Below are positions 33,630-43,323 of a stretch of DNA of 64,000 bases, in pieces. Below the pieces are notes generated by a model, which did no database searches, was not told the origin of the DNA, and was given only the letters and a program-made list of their open reading frames with translations. The translations under genes were made by a program, and so were the position numbers. Position 1 is the stretch's first letter. Every line of letters begins with the position of its first letter. Origin of the DNA: Pontibacter ruber (GTDB lineage Bacteria; Bacteroidota; Bacteroidia; Cytophagales; Hymenobacteraceae); NCBI RefSeq assembly GCF_023630205.1, contig NZ_JALPRR010000001.1:806001-870000 (forward strand), written 5' to 3'.

Positions 33630-33689
33630 ACCTGATATTGTAATTATGAATTCCGAATTATGAATTAGAAATGGTTTTACCCACTCCTA

Positions 33690-33772
33690 CCCCTCCCAGG
33701 AGGGGATTATATACTTATTGCTCTTTTGGACATCCTTGTCCGAAAGCTTGCTGCCGGGGAATTCCTAACCCC
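33690..33772. repeat. Palindrome-rich gap between mutS and TrmH-family gene
   Basis: The ~330-bp gap contains CCCCTCC/GGAGGGG (33690-33705), GGACATCCTTGTCC (33728-33741) and GGGG-AATTCCTAA-CCCC (33756-33772), then a second GGACATCC. Such GC palindromes in an AT-rich gap look like remnants of REP-type repeats; no gene is visible. Confidence 0.45.
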
Positions 33773-33957
33773 GATTTACTAACACGGATTAGGACATCCG
33801 CTCCAGCCATACTTTGCTCTCCGTCCTCAACAATTTAACCACACAACCATTTAACAAGTTAGCCGTGGTTTGATTTCTGCCAGCTACGCCTGACCTTTGC
33901 AGCGGCAGAGCACTGGCAGTCCTTTGTCTTTTGTTAAACAGTCCTTTGTCAATAAAA

Positions 33958-34488
33958 ATGCGAAAACTTTCGATGGACGATCTCAACCGCGAGTCGGTTG
34001 AAGAATTCAAAAATAAGAAAAAAATACCGTTAGTCTTGGTGCTCGACAACGTGCGCAGCCTGAATAATGTGGGCTCTGTGTTCCGCACCGCCGATGCCTT
34101 TATGGTAGAGAAAGTATACTTGTGCGGCATTACTGGAACCCCTCCGCACCGCGACATCGAAAAAACGGCCCTGGGGGCAACAGAATCGGTGGAATGGGAG
34201 CACGTGCCGGATACGTTGGAGCTGGTAAAGCAGCTGAAAGCACAAGGCTACCGGATCGGATCGGTGGAACAGGCCGAACAAAGTATAAAACTGAACGAGT
34301 TCAGGCCGCAGCCGGGGCAGCAGTATGCGCTAGTGCTGGGCAACGAGGTATTCGGCGTGGAGCAGGAGGTGATCAACCACTCAGATTTTGTACTGGAAAT
34401 TCCGCAATTTGGCACCAAGCATTCGCTTAATATTTCGGTGGCTACCGGTGTGGTAGTATGGGATTTTTTAAGCAAAACCATCTCCTGA
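33958..34488 (+). CDS. SpoU/TrmH-family RNA 2'-O-methyltransferase
   Basis: A 176-residue SPOUT methyltransferase from the ATG 33958 (MRKLSMDDL); an upstream in-frame TTG is less likely. The three family motifs are visible: LDNVRSLNNVGSVFRTADAF with the catalytic Asn/Arg region, LVLGNEVFGVEQ, and IPQFGTKHSLNISVATGVVVWD at the knot. It has no N-terminal substrate domain, as in TrmL- or TrmH-like members, so the RNA target (tRNA or rRNA) is unclear. Confidence 0.9.
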   Translation: MRKLSMDDLNRESVEEFKNKKKIPLVLVLDNVRSLNNVGSVFRTADAFMVEKVYLCGITGTPPHRDIEKTALGATESVEWEHVPDTLELVKQLKAQGYRIGSVEQAEQSIKLNEFRPQPGQQYALVLGNEVFGVEQEVINHSDFVLEIPQFGTKHSLNISVATGVVVWDFLSKTIS

Positions 34489-34597
34489 ACAAAAATTTAT
34501 ACCTGATTTACAATCCGTTACAATTTATTTCAAAAAAGCTTCAGAAGGGGTTAAACTTTTCCCCTGACTGCCTGTCTAATTAGCGGCTAAAAGTTGA

Positions 34598-34650
34598 GCC
34601 GGGGCACCCTGCATTAAAACGTTCATCTTGTTTTGATCGCAAGCCCCGGC
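34598..34650 (+). promoter_or_regulatory. Long inverted repeat upstream of the TonB-dependent receptor
   Basis: GCCGGGGC (34598-34605) and GCCCCGGC (34643-34650) are perfect inverted copies in the 260-bp region before the receptor gene. A smaller AGGGG/CCCCT pair (34546-34565) may end the methyltransferase transcript. The large repeat could be a leader hairpin or operator; no known riboswitch fits. Confidence 0.35.
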
Positions 34651-34747
34651 AATATACTCTCCGACCCTGCACCACGCTCCGTCGTTCACACAACCTCACC
34701 CTTGGTCTCCTGTAGACTATCGTTTTACCGCTCGTACTATTATAACT

Positions 34748-37219
34748 ATGATCGCTTACTATTGTCGTATTTATACGCTTCTATTGCTTTTCCTTACCTC
34801 CACTTCTCTGCTACAGGCACAGGCACAGCAAGGCGCAACCTCGTCTGGTAAAATAACCGGTACCCTGCAGGAGGCAGAATCCAAGAAACCCGTAGGATTT
34901 GCCAACGTGGTGCTGCTTTCTGCACGCGACTCCAGCCTGGTTACCGGCGCCACTTCAGACATTGAAGGCAAATTTATACTGGAGCGCGTTCCGGCAGGTC
35001 AGTTTATACTTCGTATTTCCATGGTGGGCTATCCTACCCGCTTTGTGCCCAACATCAGCATTACCCCTACTGCCCCGGAAGCTCGCTTAGGTATTATATC
35101 TTTAAAAGCAGCCTCTACACGCCTTGGCGAGGTGCAAGTAACCGCTGAGCGGCCGGTAGTGGAATATGAGCTGGATAAGCGGGTGGTGAATGTAGCCAGA
35201 GACGTTAATGCCCAGAGCGGAACCGTGGCCGAAGTGATGCAGAATGTGCCATCGGTAACGGTGGATGTGGATGGCAATGTGAGCCTGCGCGGGAGTTCTA
35301 ATGTTACCATACTGGTAGATGGAAAACGCTCCTCCCTGGCTAACCTGAGCCTTGACCAGATTCCGGCCAATCTCATCGAGAATATCGAGATCATCACCAA
35401 CCCTTCGTCCAAGTATGACCCGGAGGGTACCTCGGGCGTGATCAACCTGATCCTGAAGAAAGACAAAAAGCCGGGCTTTAACGGCTCTGCAACGGTAAAC
35501 GCCGGTACTTATGACAACTACAATACCTCGCTCAACCTTAACTATCGCTACTTCAAGTGGTCTGTTAACGGTGGCTACGATTTCCGGCACAGCACCCGCC
35601 CGGGCTGGAACTCCAGCTCCACCACCTACTTTGGCGACACGCTGAGTTACCTGGAACAGAACGGGGAACGCGACAACAAGGACATTTCGCACAACTTCCG
35701 TTTAGGGGCAGATTACTTTCTTACACCTAAACATACATTATCGGCTTCAGCCTTGTACCGCACCGACAACGAAAAGGGCAACAACAGCATTTTTTACCGC
35801 TTCCTGGATGAGAACCGCCAGCTTACCCGTTCGAGTAACCGCCTGACCGAAGACTCCGAAGATGGCTACAACGTGGACCTGACGCTGGGCTATCGCCAGA
35901 CCTTTGAGCGCAAAGGACAGGAACTGACAGCTGATCTTATTTTCACAGACAATGTAGACGATGAGGAAAGCCTGTTTACGGAGTATGAAATGATAGGCGC
36001 TGCGCCTGCACAAGTACAAAACTCAATTACCGACGACAAGAACAGACGCCTGGTAGCCCAGGCAGATTTTGTCCGGCCAATCTCAGAGAGCAGCAGTTTC
36101 GAAACTGGCTTCCGCAGCTCGTTGCAGCGCCTCGACGAAGACGCCCGGTTCTTTGACCTGCGTAACAGCACAGGCGAGTTTGTGTACAACGACATCATCA
36201 GCAACCATTTTGTGTATGATGAGCAGGTGCATGCCGCATATGCCAACTACAGCAACAAGTTTAAAAGTATAAGCTACCAGCTGGGTTTAAGAGCGGAACA
36301 GACCTTTACCACATCCGACCAGCGCACCAGCAACCAGGTATTCAGGAATGATTACTTCAGCCTGTTCCCGAGCCTGTTTGTGACCCAGGAAATCAACAAG
36401 GACAACAAAGTACAGTTCAGCTACAGCCGTCGCATCAACAGGCCGCGCAGCCGCTTCCTGAACCCTTTCGTAGACCTGAGCGACAAGTATAACGTCGATT
36501 ACGGTAACCCGGAACTTATGCCGGAGTTCATCAATTCGCTGGAGTTGGGCTACCTGAGGTACTGGGGCAGCTCTTCCCTGAACGTCAGCACCTTTTACCG
36601 CCATACGATGGATCAAATCCAAAGGCTCAGAACAACTGCCGATGTAACCGACGAGAATGGGGAAAACTTTATCCGCACCGAGACTACGTTCATCAACCTC
36701 TCGGATGGCACCTCTTATGGCGTAGAGCTGGCCGCCACGCATGAGCCGACCAAGTGGTGGCGCCTGAACGGGGGTGTATCCGGCTTCCGCACGGAACTCA
36801 GCGATACGCAGGGCGATACTGAACTGAGTAATTCCCAACTCAGCTGGAACGCCAAGTTAAACTCCACCATGACTGTCTGGAAGAACATGGACATCCAGCT
36901 CTCGGGTAATTACCGTGCACCGATGGCGTCGATCCAGGGCCGGATGGAGGAAATGTACAGCGCGGACCTGGGTATTAAGAAAGATGTGCTGAAGAAAAAA
37001 GGGACCGTGCTGTTTCGGGTGTCAGACATCTTCAACACCCGCGAGTTTAATTTCCTGAGCTACGACGATGATTTCAGAACAGTGAGCAACAACAAGCGGC
37101 AGTCGCGCATATTTTACATTGGCTTTACTTACCGCCTCAACAGCGAAGACAGCAGCCGCAACCGCGAGCGCCGCCGCCAGAATGAAGAGGATGGTGGCAT
37201 GGAGGAAGAAGGATTTTAG
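34748..37219 (+). CDS. TonB-dependent receptor-like outer membrane beta-barrel protein
   Basis: An 823-residue outer membrane protein. Signal peptide (1-~26), carboxypeptidase-regulatory-like beta domain (about 32-120: GKITGTLQEAESKKPVGFANVVL), then plug (VAEVMQNVPSVTVDVDGNVSLRGSS, EIITNPSSKYDPEGTSG) and a barrel of the OMP_b-brl_3 type ending in FYIGFTYRLN. An acidic/basic hydrophilic tail (RRRQNEEDGGMEEEG) follows the barrel, a feature common in this subgroup. It has no SusD partner, so it is more likely a metal, peptide or signalling receptor than a glycan importer. A good terminator follows. Confidence 0.9.
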   Translation: MIAYYCRIYTLLLLFLTSTSLLQAQAQQGATSSGKITGTLQEAESKKPVGFANVVLLSARDSSLVTGATSDIEGKFILERVPAGQFILRISMVGYPTRFVPNISITPTAPEARLGIISLKAASTRLGEVQVTAERPVVEYELDKRVVNVARDVNAQSGTVAEVMQNVPSVTVDVDGNVSLRGSSNVTILVDGKRSSLANLSLDQIPANLIENIEIITNPSSKYDPEGTSGVINLILKKDKKPGFNGSATVNAGTYDNYNTSLNLNYRYFKWSVNGGYDFRHSTRPGWNSSSTTYFGDTLSYLEQNGERDNKDISHNFRLGADYFLTPKHTLSASALYRTDNEKGNNSIFYRFLDENRQLTRSSNRLTEDSEDGYNVDLTLGYRQTFERKGQELTADLIFTDNVDDEESLFTEYEMIGAAPAQVQNSITDDKNRRLVAQADFVRPISESSSFETGFRSSLQRLDEDARFFDLRNSTGEFVYNDIISNHFVYDEQVHAAYANYSNKFKSISYQLGLRAEQTFTTSDQRTSNQVFRNDYFSLFPSLFVTQEINKDNKVQFSYSRRINRPRSRFLNPFVDLSDKYNVDYGNPELMPEFINSLELGYLRYWGSSSLNVSTFYRHTMDQIQRLRTTADVTDENGENFIRTETTFINLSDGTSYGVELAATHEPTKWWRLNGGVSGFRTELSDTQGDTELSNSQLSWNAKLNSTMTVWKNMDIQLSGNYRAPMASIQGRMEEMYSADLGIKKDVLKKKGTVLFRVSDIFNTREFNFLSYDDDFRTVSNNKRQSRIFYIGFTYRLNSEDSSRNRERRRQNEEDGGMEEEGF

Positions 37220-37237
37220 TCTTTACAGTTGAACAGG

Positions 37238-37265
37238 AAAGCCGGAGGAAATATCCTCCGGCTTT
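37238..37265 (+). terminator. Terminator of the outer membrane receptor gene
   Basis: AAAGCCGGAGGA (37238-37249) pairs with TCCTCCGGCTTT (37254-37265), a 12-bp perfect stem followed by TGTTTT. Confidence 0.9.
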
Positions 37266-37367
37266 TGTTTTACAAAGAATCCAACCACCCCTGCCCCTCC
37301 TTGTCTAAAGCGGGGAGTCTGATCTTACTTATGCTGTAAGTATGAGTTTCATTGCTGCAGGTATAGT

Positions 37368-37393
37368 GCGGACAGGTCACGACCTGTCCCTAC
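37368..37393. repeat. REP palindrome, family of the RAYT at 58.6-59.1 kb
   Basis: GGACAGGTC and GACCTGTCC (37370-37389) with the tail CCTAC, the same palindrome as the copies around the transposase gene 21 kb away. The remaining gap 37270-37770 contains no supported gene, only further short repeats, for example the block near 37672 resembling CTCGTTGCACTCGAAATGAC. Confidence 0.7.
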
Positions 37394-37770
37394 AATGGTT
37401 CTAGTTACATAGCCGCTTACGAAGCCGTGTCATTTCCAGTCCTTGGGTTGAGCGCCTTCTGGGTTTCCGGTGCCCGCCAGGGCATTGCGACCGAAGGGTA
37501 GCAAAGGAAAGCTAGACAGCGCGATGCCCGAGGACGAGGCCACGCGGCCTGGAGCGCACCAAAGCCAGAGATGAAAGGAGCAGTTTGTAAGACTGAGGAA
37601 TACAAGGAGCTACGATAGCAATTGGCTAGCCAGCTACAAGTATAAACCTCAGCTATAAGTATAAGATTTCTCGTTGCACTCGAAATGACAAAGCTGGCTG
37701 GTAAAACGAAGTATACTTTATACTATAGCTTCCATCGTTACTTCTCCGTATTTTAGGCAAAACAACAAGT

Positions 37771-38796
37771 ATGATGAACACACCCGCTCCTGCTTCACTT
37801 CCTATCATCGACATGCACTGCGACCTGCTGGTATACCTGTCGGATGTACCCGGCGCTGCAATTGATAACGTAGAAGAAATTGGCTGCGCACTGCCAGCCC
37901 TTACCCAAGGCAACGTGAAACTGCAGACCATGGCCATTTACTCGGCCACCGAGCCGGGCAGCACCAACTATGCCCTGCTGCAAAGCCAGGTTTTTCAGGA
38001 ACTGGCTAAAAGCACCAAAGACTGCCTCGATCCTGTTACCAGCATACCGGCTTTACACGAAGCATTTACAAAGGAGAACGTGGGCATGGTAGCAGCCATC
38101 GAAAACGCATCGGGCTTCTGCGAGGAGAACGACACCCTGGAGGACGGGTTCAAAAAACTGGAAAAGCTTATCACCAACACCGAGCGTATCCTCTACATCA
38201 GCTTTACCCATCACATGCCTAACCGCTTTGGCGGCGGCAACATGTCAGACCTGGGCATTACTACCGACGGCAAAATGCTGCTCGATTACCTGCACGGCCG
38301 CCGCATTGCCGTGGACCTTTCCCATACCAGCGATGCCTTGGCTTTCGACATCCTCAACCACATCGATACCGAAAAGCTGGACATTCCTGTTATAGCGAGC
38401 CACTCCAATTTCCGACCGGTGTGGCACCACAACCGCAACCTGCCCGACGAACTGGCGCAGGAAATCATCCGGCGCGGCGGGCTGATCGGCATGAACTTTC
38501 TGCGCGCTTTCCTCAACACCGGCGACCCGGAGGCACTGTTACACCACATCATGTATGGCTTTGAAAAAGGGGCTGAAGATGCCATCTGCTTCGGTGCCGA
38601 CTACTTTTACTTTGCCGACCATCCGGACCCGGAGCGCTATCCTTTCTACTACAAAGAGCACGAGCATGCCGGCAACAGTTATGCCTACCTGCTGAATCGT
38701 CTTCAAGGTATGCTCTCACAGGAGCAGCTCGAGAAGCTTGCCTTCCGCAACGCACAGCGGTTTATCGAGCGGCTCTGGGCACCGGAACAACTATAA
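37771..38796 (+). CDS. M19 membrane-dipeptidase family peptidase
   Basis: A 341-residue zinc dipeptidase of the renal-dipeptidase family. Metal ligands are visible as HCD in IIDMHCDLL near the N-terminus, the His of DLSHTSD, and SHSNFR later; IENASGF carries the bridging Glu. It probably hydrolyses dipeptides in the cytoplasm, since no signal peptide is present. The gene is preceded by dense AAGTATA words, including the palindrome AAGTATACTT at 37709-37718. Confidence 0.88.
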   Translation: MMNTPAPASLPIIDMHCDLLVYLSDVPGAAIDNVEEIGCALPALTQGNVKLQTMAIYSATEPGSTNYALLQSQVFQELAKSTKDCLDPVTSIPALHEAFTKENVGMVAAIENASGFCEENDTLEDGFKKLEKLITNTERILYISFTHHMPNRFGGGNMSDLGITTDGKMLLDYLHGRRIAVDLSHTSDALAFDILNHIDTEKLDIPVIASHSNFRPVWHHNRNLPDELAQEIIRRGGLIGMNFLRAFLNTGDPEALLHHIMYGFEKGAEDAICFGADYFYFADHPDPERYPFYYKEHEHAGNSYAYLLNRLQGMLSQEQLEKLAFRNAQRFIERLWAPEQL

Positions 38797-38939
38797 CCTG
38801 GCGCTGAGCCCCGGCAAGCTTGTTTCTTAAATAAATATTTCTATATTTAAAGTGGCCTATGTGTATACCGGCCGCCGTAGCACGTCGTTAGAGCTAAACG
38901 GCATGTTTTTGCAGCGTACTCACACTCTAAATCTGAAAT

Positions 38940-39125
38940 ATGAAATTTCTGGGCTTATTGCTTTTGCTTGCTGGTATCGTATCGCTCACCCTCGAGTTCA
39001 CGGGCGCTAACCTTCTTGTTCTTAATTGGTTAAACCAGTGGGGCACCAACCTGAGCTGGGCCATCCGGATAGCTGTTACCATTCTGGGAGGTATCATTTA
39101 CTTCATCCACCGGAACGATGACTAA
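38940..39125 (+). CDS. Small two-helix membrane protein
   Basis: A 61-residue protein with two hydrophobic helices (FLGLLLLLAGIVSLTLEF and AIRIAVTILGGIIYFIHR) joined by a polar loop with LNWLNQWG. Short proteins of this type are frequent in Cytophagales; function unknown. It has a clear ATG and is followed 10 bp later by a perfect palindrome. Confidence 0.6.
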   Translation: MKFLGLLLLLAGIVSLTLEFTGANLLVLNWLNQWGTNLSWAIRIAVTILGGIIYFIHRNDD

Positions 39126-39135
39126 ATCCTGACGT

Positions 39136-39155
39136 AACTTTCTATATAGAAAGTT
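39136..39155. repeat. Perfect 20-bp palindrome
   Basis: AACTTTCTATATAGAAAGTT is self-complementary over all 20 bases. It lies between the small membrane protein and the acidic hypothetical protein; it may be a short terminator without a T run, or an operator. Confidence 0.45.
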
Positions 39156-39252
39156 TGCCATGTGAGCCTGAACTGCGTATATGCAAGGATAGCACCTGTC
39201 CGGTAAACACCTGGCCACTGCTTACACCCGACAACCTTAAGCTACTTTAGCC

Positions 39253-39912
39253 ATGGATAATCCGGAATATGCACCACTCTACAGACAGATAAACGAGCTA
39301 TACATCGACACCGTTGTTATAGACGATACTGAATTTATCACCCTCTGGTGCTTTACCGTGATTGATGATGAGTATAAATTCATCTACCTCGGCTGCGACT
39401 TTACGCAGTTTAATCAGATCCTCATAGGAGCCGGCGACAAAGGCAAGGAGATTGCCCTGCACATCGCCAACGTGCTCAACCATCCCTACGACGTACCTAC
39501 GCTTATACCTATAAAGGAGCAGTTCGAAGATTACCTGGAGCTGACCGGCTTTGACATCGTCGTGTATGAGCCCCTTTCGGTGGAGGATGATTTCGAGGAA
39601 GAGTATGAAGATGACGATGACCTTCCATTGGAGCAACTGCTAGGAGGCAACCGCGACCAGACGTCAAAGAAGTACCTCATCTACCAGCTCGACAAGCTGT
39701 ACCCTTCTAAGATCTTTGAGCCGGAGAAAAAAGCCGGCGAAGCCATTGGTGAGTGCTTCGAGGACGACTCACTGGAGCTGGCACAGCTCTACTACGATTA
39801 CCTGAACGCCGTGGAGAATGGCTACACCGAATGCGAGGCCCGCCAGGTGGCAGGCCTGGAGCGGGAACTGTTCTTCCGTATGGCCAACAAGGCAGCGGAG
39901 CTCTGGAAGTAA
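39253..39912 (+). CDS. Acidic hypothetical protein
   Basis: A 219-residue soluble protein. The N-terminal half has alternating strands and helices with CFTVIDDEYKFIYLGCDFTQF; a very acidic linker (about residues 112-127, DDFEEEYEDDDDLP) is followed by a helical C-terminal part (LIYQLDKLYPSKIFEPEKK ...). No family is recognised and no neighbour gives a clue. Confidence 0.65.
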   Translation: MDNPEYAPLYRQINELYIDTVVIDDTEFITLWCFTVIDDEYKFIYLGCDFTQFNQILIGAGDKGKEIALHIANVLNHPYDVPTLIPIKEQFEDYLELTGFDIVVYEPLSVEDDFEEEYEDDDDLPLEQLLGGNRDQTSKKYLIYQLDKLYPSKIFEPEKKAGEAIGECFEDDSLELAQLYYDYLNAVENGYTECEARQVAGLERELFFRMANKAAELWK

Positions 39913-39945
39913 AAAGCTTCCGCTACTTTATACCTTATACTTCTC

Positions 39946-42261
39946 TCAGAAACTATAACTCTTTTTGACAAAGGTCAGATTGCTGTCGCGGCCTTGCTCC
40001 GGCACAACGTGTGCAGGCCGTGGAATACGCACAAGCTGCTGCGGCAAACCGATACTTTGATCGATGAGCACGAGGCGCAGGTTATCGCCCTGGCCTAGCC
40101 GCACGTCCAGCAGCACTTCTTTCGATGCAGGCAGGCCATGCACCCGCAGGTGGTAGGCGGCACACTCCACGGTGTTGATGGGCTGCAACGGCAACGATTC
40201 TCCGTTCAGGCTGGCTGTTAAACTATCGCCCTGGTTTTGTGGCTGCAGGATCACCTCCATATGCGCCGCTCCCCTTGGCGAGCGCAGGCGCAGCTTCAGC
40301 ACCCGTTCTCCTCCGGCAATTGCCTCTTCCACCAGTTCTGCCACAGGGGCCTGCAGTGCAAGGGTATCCGCTTCGTTTTTAAGGAAGTCCCACGATGCCA
40401 TGGGGTATATTTCTGTTAAAGGCGCTACCGTAGGCTTGGGGAAGAACTGCTGGTTCCAGTCGTCGGTTTTCCGGAAGGCTGAAGCCCAGAAGGCTTTTTT
40501 CGTGTCGGCATTGAGGTAGTAGCTTACGTGGCTGTGCAGCGGGCGCTCGGCTGAAGGCTGTTCGCCGGCTATGGAGCGGACAACCTGGATGCCACCAACC
40601 ACAATGAACAGAAACGGCAGTAACGGCAGCACACGCCAGCTATAACTGCGCTCCAGCACCACCAGCAGCGGCAATGCCAGCCCTAGCAGCAGCAACAGCA
40701 CCACTACCATTGCCACCGGCATCTGCAGGGCAAATACCACAAACAGCAGCCTTACAACCGGCATCACGATGAAGATGGCCGGCAGCAGCGCCAGCAACAT
40801 GATCAGCACATAAGGAGGGGTAACATGCTCTTGCTGGTGCAAGCCCCGCAACAGCACCACCAGCGTGCCACCCAGGCAAAACAGCAGTGGGAAGAGGAAC
40901 AGGTACGAAGCAGAAGGCACCAAAAACAGAACAGCCACCAACAGCACGAACCACACCAGGAAAATGCTCATTACCAGCGAAAACAACCGCAGCCAGCGCA
41001 ATGCCAGCCAGCAGAGCAGCATAAAGAGCCCCAGCGCCAACAGCAGGTACGCCATGAAAAAACTATCGCTGCCATACACGCCGTTGTGCTTGTGAAAGTA
41101 TGGCATAAGGCTCGTAACAAAAGAATTGAGCGGGAAAAACAAACCTGCTACCACAACTACCATCAGCAGGTATAGAAAGAAACCGCCCACCACCTGCGGT
41201 ATCGTAAAGGCCTTTTTCTTCAACCCGACATTAAAAATAACCACCAGCAGCAGCGTAGTAAGCGCTACCCAGATGATGTTGAGCGAGGAAGCGTAATGCA
41301 CCAGCCAGGTACCGGCAGGGTTAAAGAATGCCCTGTCGCGTGCTTTTGAGTTCTCTAACGAGATGCTTGCAAAATGGCGCGCCAGCGCCAGCATGTTGCT
41401 CCCGTGGTGCTGCAGGCTGTTCGGGTCCAGGTTTTCGGGGGAGTCGGTTAGCTTGTGGTAGTGCACAAACCCGTCTATAAAAGCTGAGTTGACGCCCGTA
41501 TAACCTTCCTTCCGGAACACAGTAAAATCGGTATCGTTAGGCAGGTGGCGGTATACTTCGTAAGCCAGCGAATTGGCTATCGGGTATGGTGCAGCCTTTG
41601 CAAACTGCTCTATTACCCAGCCGTTTTCCGGACTTATCTCGAAGGTCATGCTGGGGCCGCTGTTGCCACGGGCCTCTACGTTCACGATCATTCCCACCTC
41701 TTTTGCCCACGGGTGCCGCAGAAAAGCTTTTGCGCCGTAAAGGCCGTACTCCTCCCCATCCGTCATCAGGAAAATCACATCGTTCTGCAGGGGCTCGCCT
41801 TGCTGTAATGCTCTTGCTGTTTCCAGCATCGCGGCAACGCCGGCGCCGTCATCGCCTGCTCCCGGTGTGTTGGGTTGCGAGTCGTAGTGCGCCATCAGCA
41901 ACACGGCTTTCCCGTTGCCGCGCCCCTCCAAGCGTCCTACTACATTATAAGTATAGCCGACCTGCACCACATCACCAGCCTGGTTTACCACGGTAGCTTC
42001 CTGTACTTCCGGCTGCAGGCCCAGCTGCCGCATCTGGCTTACCAGGTAGTTGCGCACCTTGGCATGGGCTGCTGTACCCATGGCATGCGGCTCGCGTGCT
42101 ATCTGCTGCACATGCACCATGGCTCTGCCCGCCGAAAACTCCTTGGCCGATGCACTGGCAGGCAAGGCCTCGGGTGCCCGCACCAGGTAAAGGCTAAGTA
42201 TAGCAAGGCCTGTCAGCGAGAACAGGAGAAACAGCGCAAGAGCTTGGTTGCGGTATTGCAT
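39946..42261 (-). CDS. M28-family zinc aminopeptidase with transmembrane domain
   Basis: 771 residues from the ATG at 42261 (MQYRNQALALF); an upstream Met adds 10 polar residues and is unlikely. One N-terminal membrane anchor, then the M28 peptidase domain (about 45-330) with metal-binding His and Asp in LMAHYDSQPNTPGAGDDG and catalytic EE in TDGEEYGLYGAKAF, followed by about nine membrane helices and a C-terminal soluble domain. This is the plan of ER aminopeptidase/vacuolar peptidase (Fxna/PFF1)-like proteins. It probably trims peptides in the periplasm. Confidence 0.87.
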   Translation of the reverse strand: MQYRNQALALFLLFSLTGLAILSLYLVRAPEALPASASAKEFSAGRAMVHVQQIAREPHAMGTAAHAKVRNYLVSQMRQLGLQPEVQEATVVNQAGDVVQVGYTYNVVGRLEGRGNGKAVLLMAHYDSQPNTPGAGDDGAGVAAMLETARALQQGEPLQNDVIFLMTDGEEYGLYGAKAFLRHPWAKEVGMIVNVEARGNSGPSMTFEISPENGWVIEQFAKAAPYPIANSLAYEVYRHLPNDTDFTVFRKEGYTGVNSAFIDGFVHYHKLTDSPENLDPNSLQHHGSNMLALARHFASISLENSKARDRAFFNPAGTWLVHYASSLNIIWVALTTLLLVVIFNVGLKKKAFTIPQVVGGFFLYLLMVVVVAGLFFPLNSFVTSLMPYFHKHNGVYGSDSFFMAYLLLALGLFMLLCWLALRWLRLFSLVMSIFLVWFVLLVAVLFLVPSASYLFLFPLLFCLGGTLVVLLRGLHQQEHVTPPYVLIMLLALLPAIFIVMPVVRLLFVVFALQMPVAMVVVLLLLLGLALPLLVVLERSYSWRVLPLLPFLFIVVGGIQVVRSIAGEQPSAERPLHSHVSYYLNADTKKAFWASAFRKTDDWNQQFFPKPTVAPLTEIYPMASWDFLKNEADTLALQAPVAELVEEAIAGGERVLKLRLRSPRGAAHMEVILQPQNQGDSLTASLNGESLPLQPINTVECAAYHLRVHGLPASKEVLLDVRLGQGDNLRLVLIDQSIGLPQQLVRIPRPAHVVPEQGRDSNLTFVKKSYSF

Positions 42262-42351
42262 AGCAGGAGGAAGTATATAGGGCCTACACAATATATGAAT
42301 TAAATAGGTATACTTTGCATGTAGCCTTCAGTTCATTAACGGCACCAAAAT

Positions 42352-42387
42352 AAAAGCGGCCCCACCAGTTCTGGCAGGGCCGCTTTT
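42352..42387. terminator. Terminator after terC
   Basis: AAAAGCGGCCC (42352-42362) pairs perfectly with GGGCCGCTTTT (42377-42387). It lies 22 bp downstream of the terC stop on the minus strand and has A/T flanks on both sides. Confidence 0.85.
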
Positions 42388-42408
42388 GTTCAGTTTATAC
42401 TTGTGCTG

Positions 42409-43197
42409 TTATCTGACAGGCGTTGCTTCCTCTTCTTCTATAATCTCGTTCTGGCGCAGGTGCACCGGTGTGGTTTTCTTGCGAAGCCGCATGTTCAGCA
42501 TTTCTACAAGTAGCGAGAAGAACATCGCAAAGTAAATGTACCCTTTTGGTATGTGCTGGTGCAGCGCCTCTACCACCAGCATAAAGCCAATCAGGATAAG
42601 GAAAGCCAGTGCCAGCATTTTTACGGTCGGGTGCTTGTTCACAAAGTCGCTTACATATTTGGCGAAGATCAGCATGATACCCATCGCCAGAATAACGGCA
42701 ATGATCATAATGATGATCTCCTGCGCCAGGCCAACGGCTGTAAGGATAGAGTCGAAGGAGAATACAATATCGATCAGGATGATCTGTATCAGCACCTTGC
42801 TTAAAGTAGCATGTACTTTGGCTGTTCCGTGGGCTTCTTCCTCTTCGCCTTCCAGTTTGTTGTGAATCTCGGTAACAGACTTAGCCAGCAGAAACAAACC
42901 ACCGGCAAAAAGTATGATATCGCGCCACGACACGGCAAAGTCCTCCGGCGTGAACGGCAGGTTGATCGAGAAGATCGGGTCGGAGGCGCTCACAATCCAG
43001 GAGATGAACATCAGCAGGATAACCCGGAAAACGAGCGCCAGCATAAGGCCTATGTTGCGGCCTCTTGCCTGTTGCTCTTTCGGCAACCTGCTTACAATAA
43101 TCGAGATGAATACAATGTTATCTATACCCAGCACTACCTCCATAAATGTCAGCGTTAGCAGACTTATCCAAGTATCCGGGTTCGCGAAAATTTCCAT
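42409..43197 (-). CDS. TerC-family membrane protein
   Basis: A 262-residue protein with seven or so helices. Family marks are MEVVLGIDNIVFISI with an acidic pair in the membrane, IILIDIVFSFDSILTAVGL and FLILIGFMLVVEALH. TerC-type proteins are metal (Mn) exporters that help secreted metalloproteins and confer tellurite tolerance. A charged loop with EGEEEEAHG separates the halves. It is monocistronic with its own terminator. Confidence 0.92.
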   Translation of the reverse strand: MEIFANPDTWISLLTLTFMEVVLGIDNIVFISIIVSRLPKEQQARGRNIGLMLALVFRVILLMFISWIVSASDPIFSINLPFTPEDFAVSWRDIILFAGGLFLLAKSVTEIHNKLEGEEEEAHGTAKVHATLSKVLIQIILIDIVFSFDSILTAVGLAQEIIIMIIAVILAMGIMLIFAKYVSDFVNKHPTVKMLALAFLILIGFMLVVEALHQHIPKGYIYFAMFFSLLVEMLNMRLRKKTTPVHLRQNEIIEEEEATPVR

Positions 43198-43323
43198 AGT
43201 TTAGTTTTATTGTTGTTAATTGTTGATTGCCGATTGTTTTTCAGGAAGCAGTATGTCCTGCTGCGAAAAGTTGTGGCGTCTTGTACAACAAACAATCAAC
43301 AACCAGCAATTAGCGATTTATAC

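Noticed and set aside
34695..34725. CAGGAGACC-like string resembling a B12 box (minus strand)
   Set aside because: Wrong strand for the downstream receptor gene and no other conserved cobalamin riboswitch parts.
37417..37605. Minus-strand frame of 62 codons in the gap after the outer membrane receptor gene
   Set aside because: No start context, low-complexity composition and overlap with repeat DNA; treated as non-coding.
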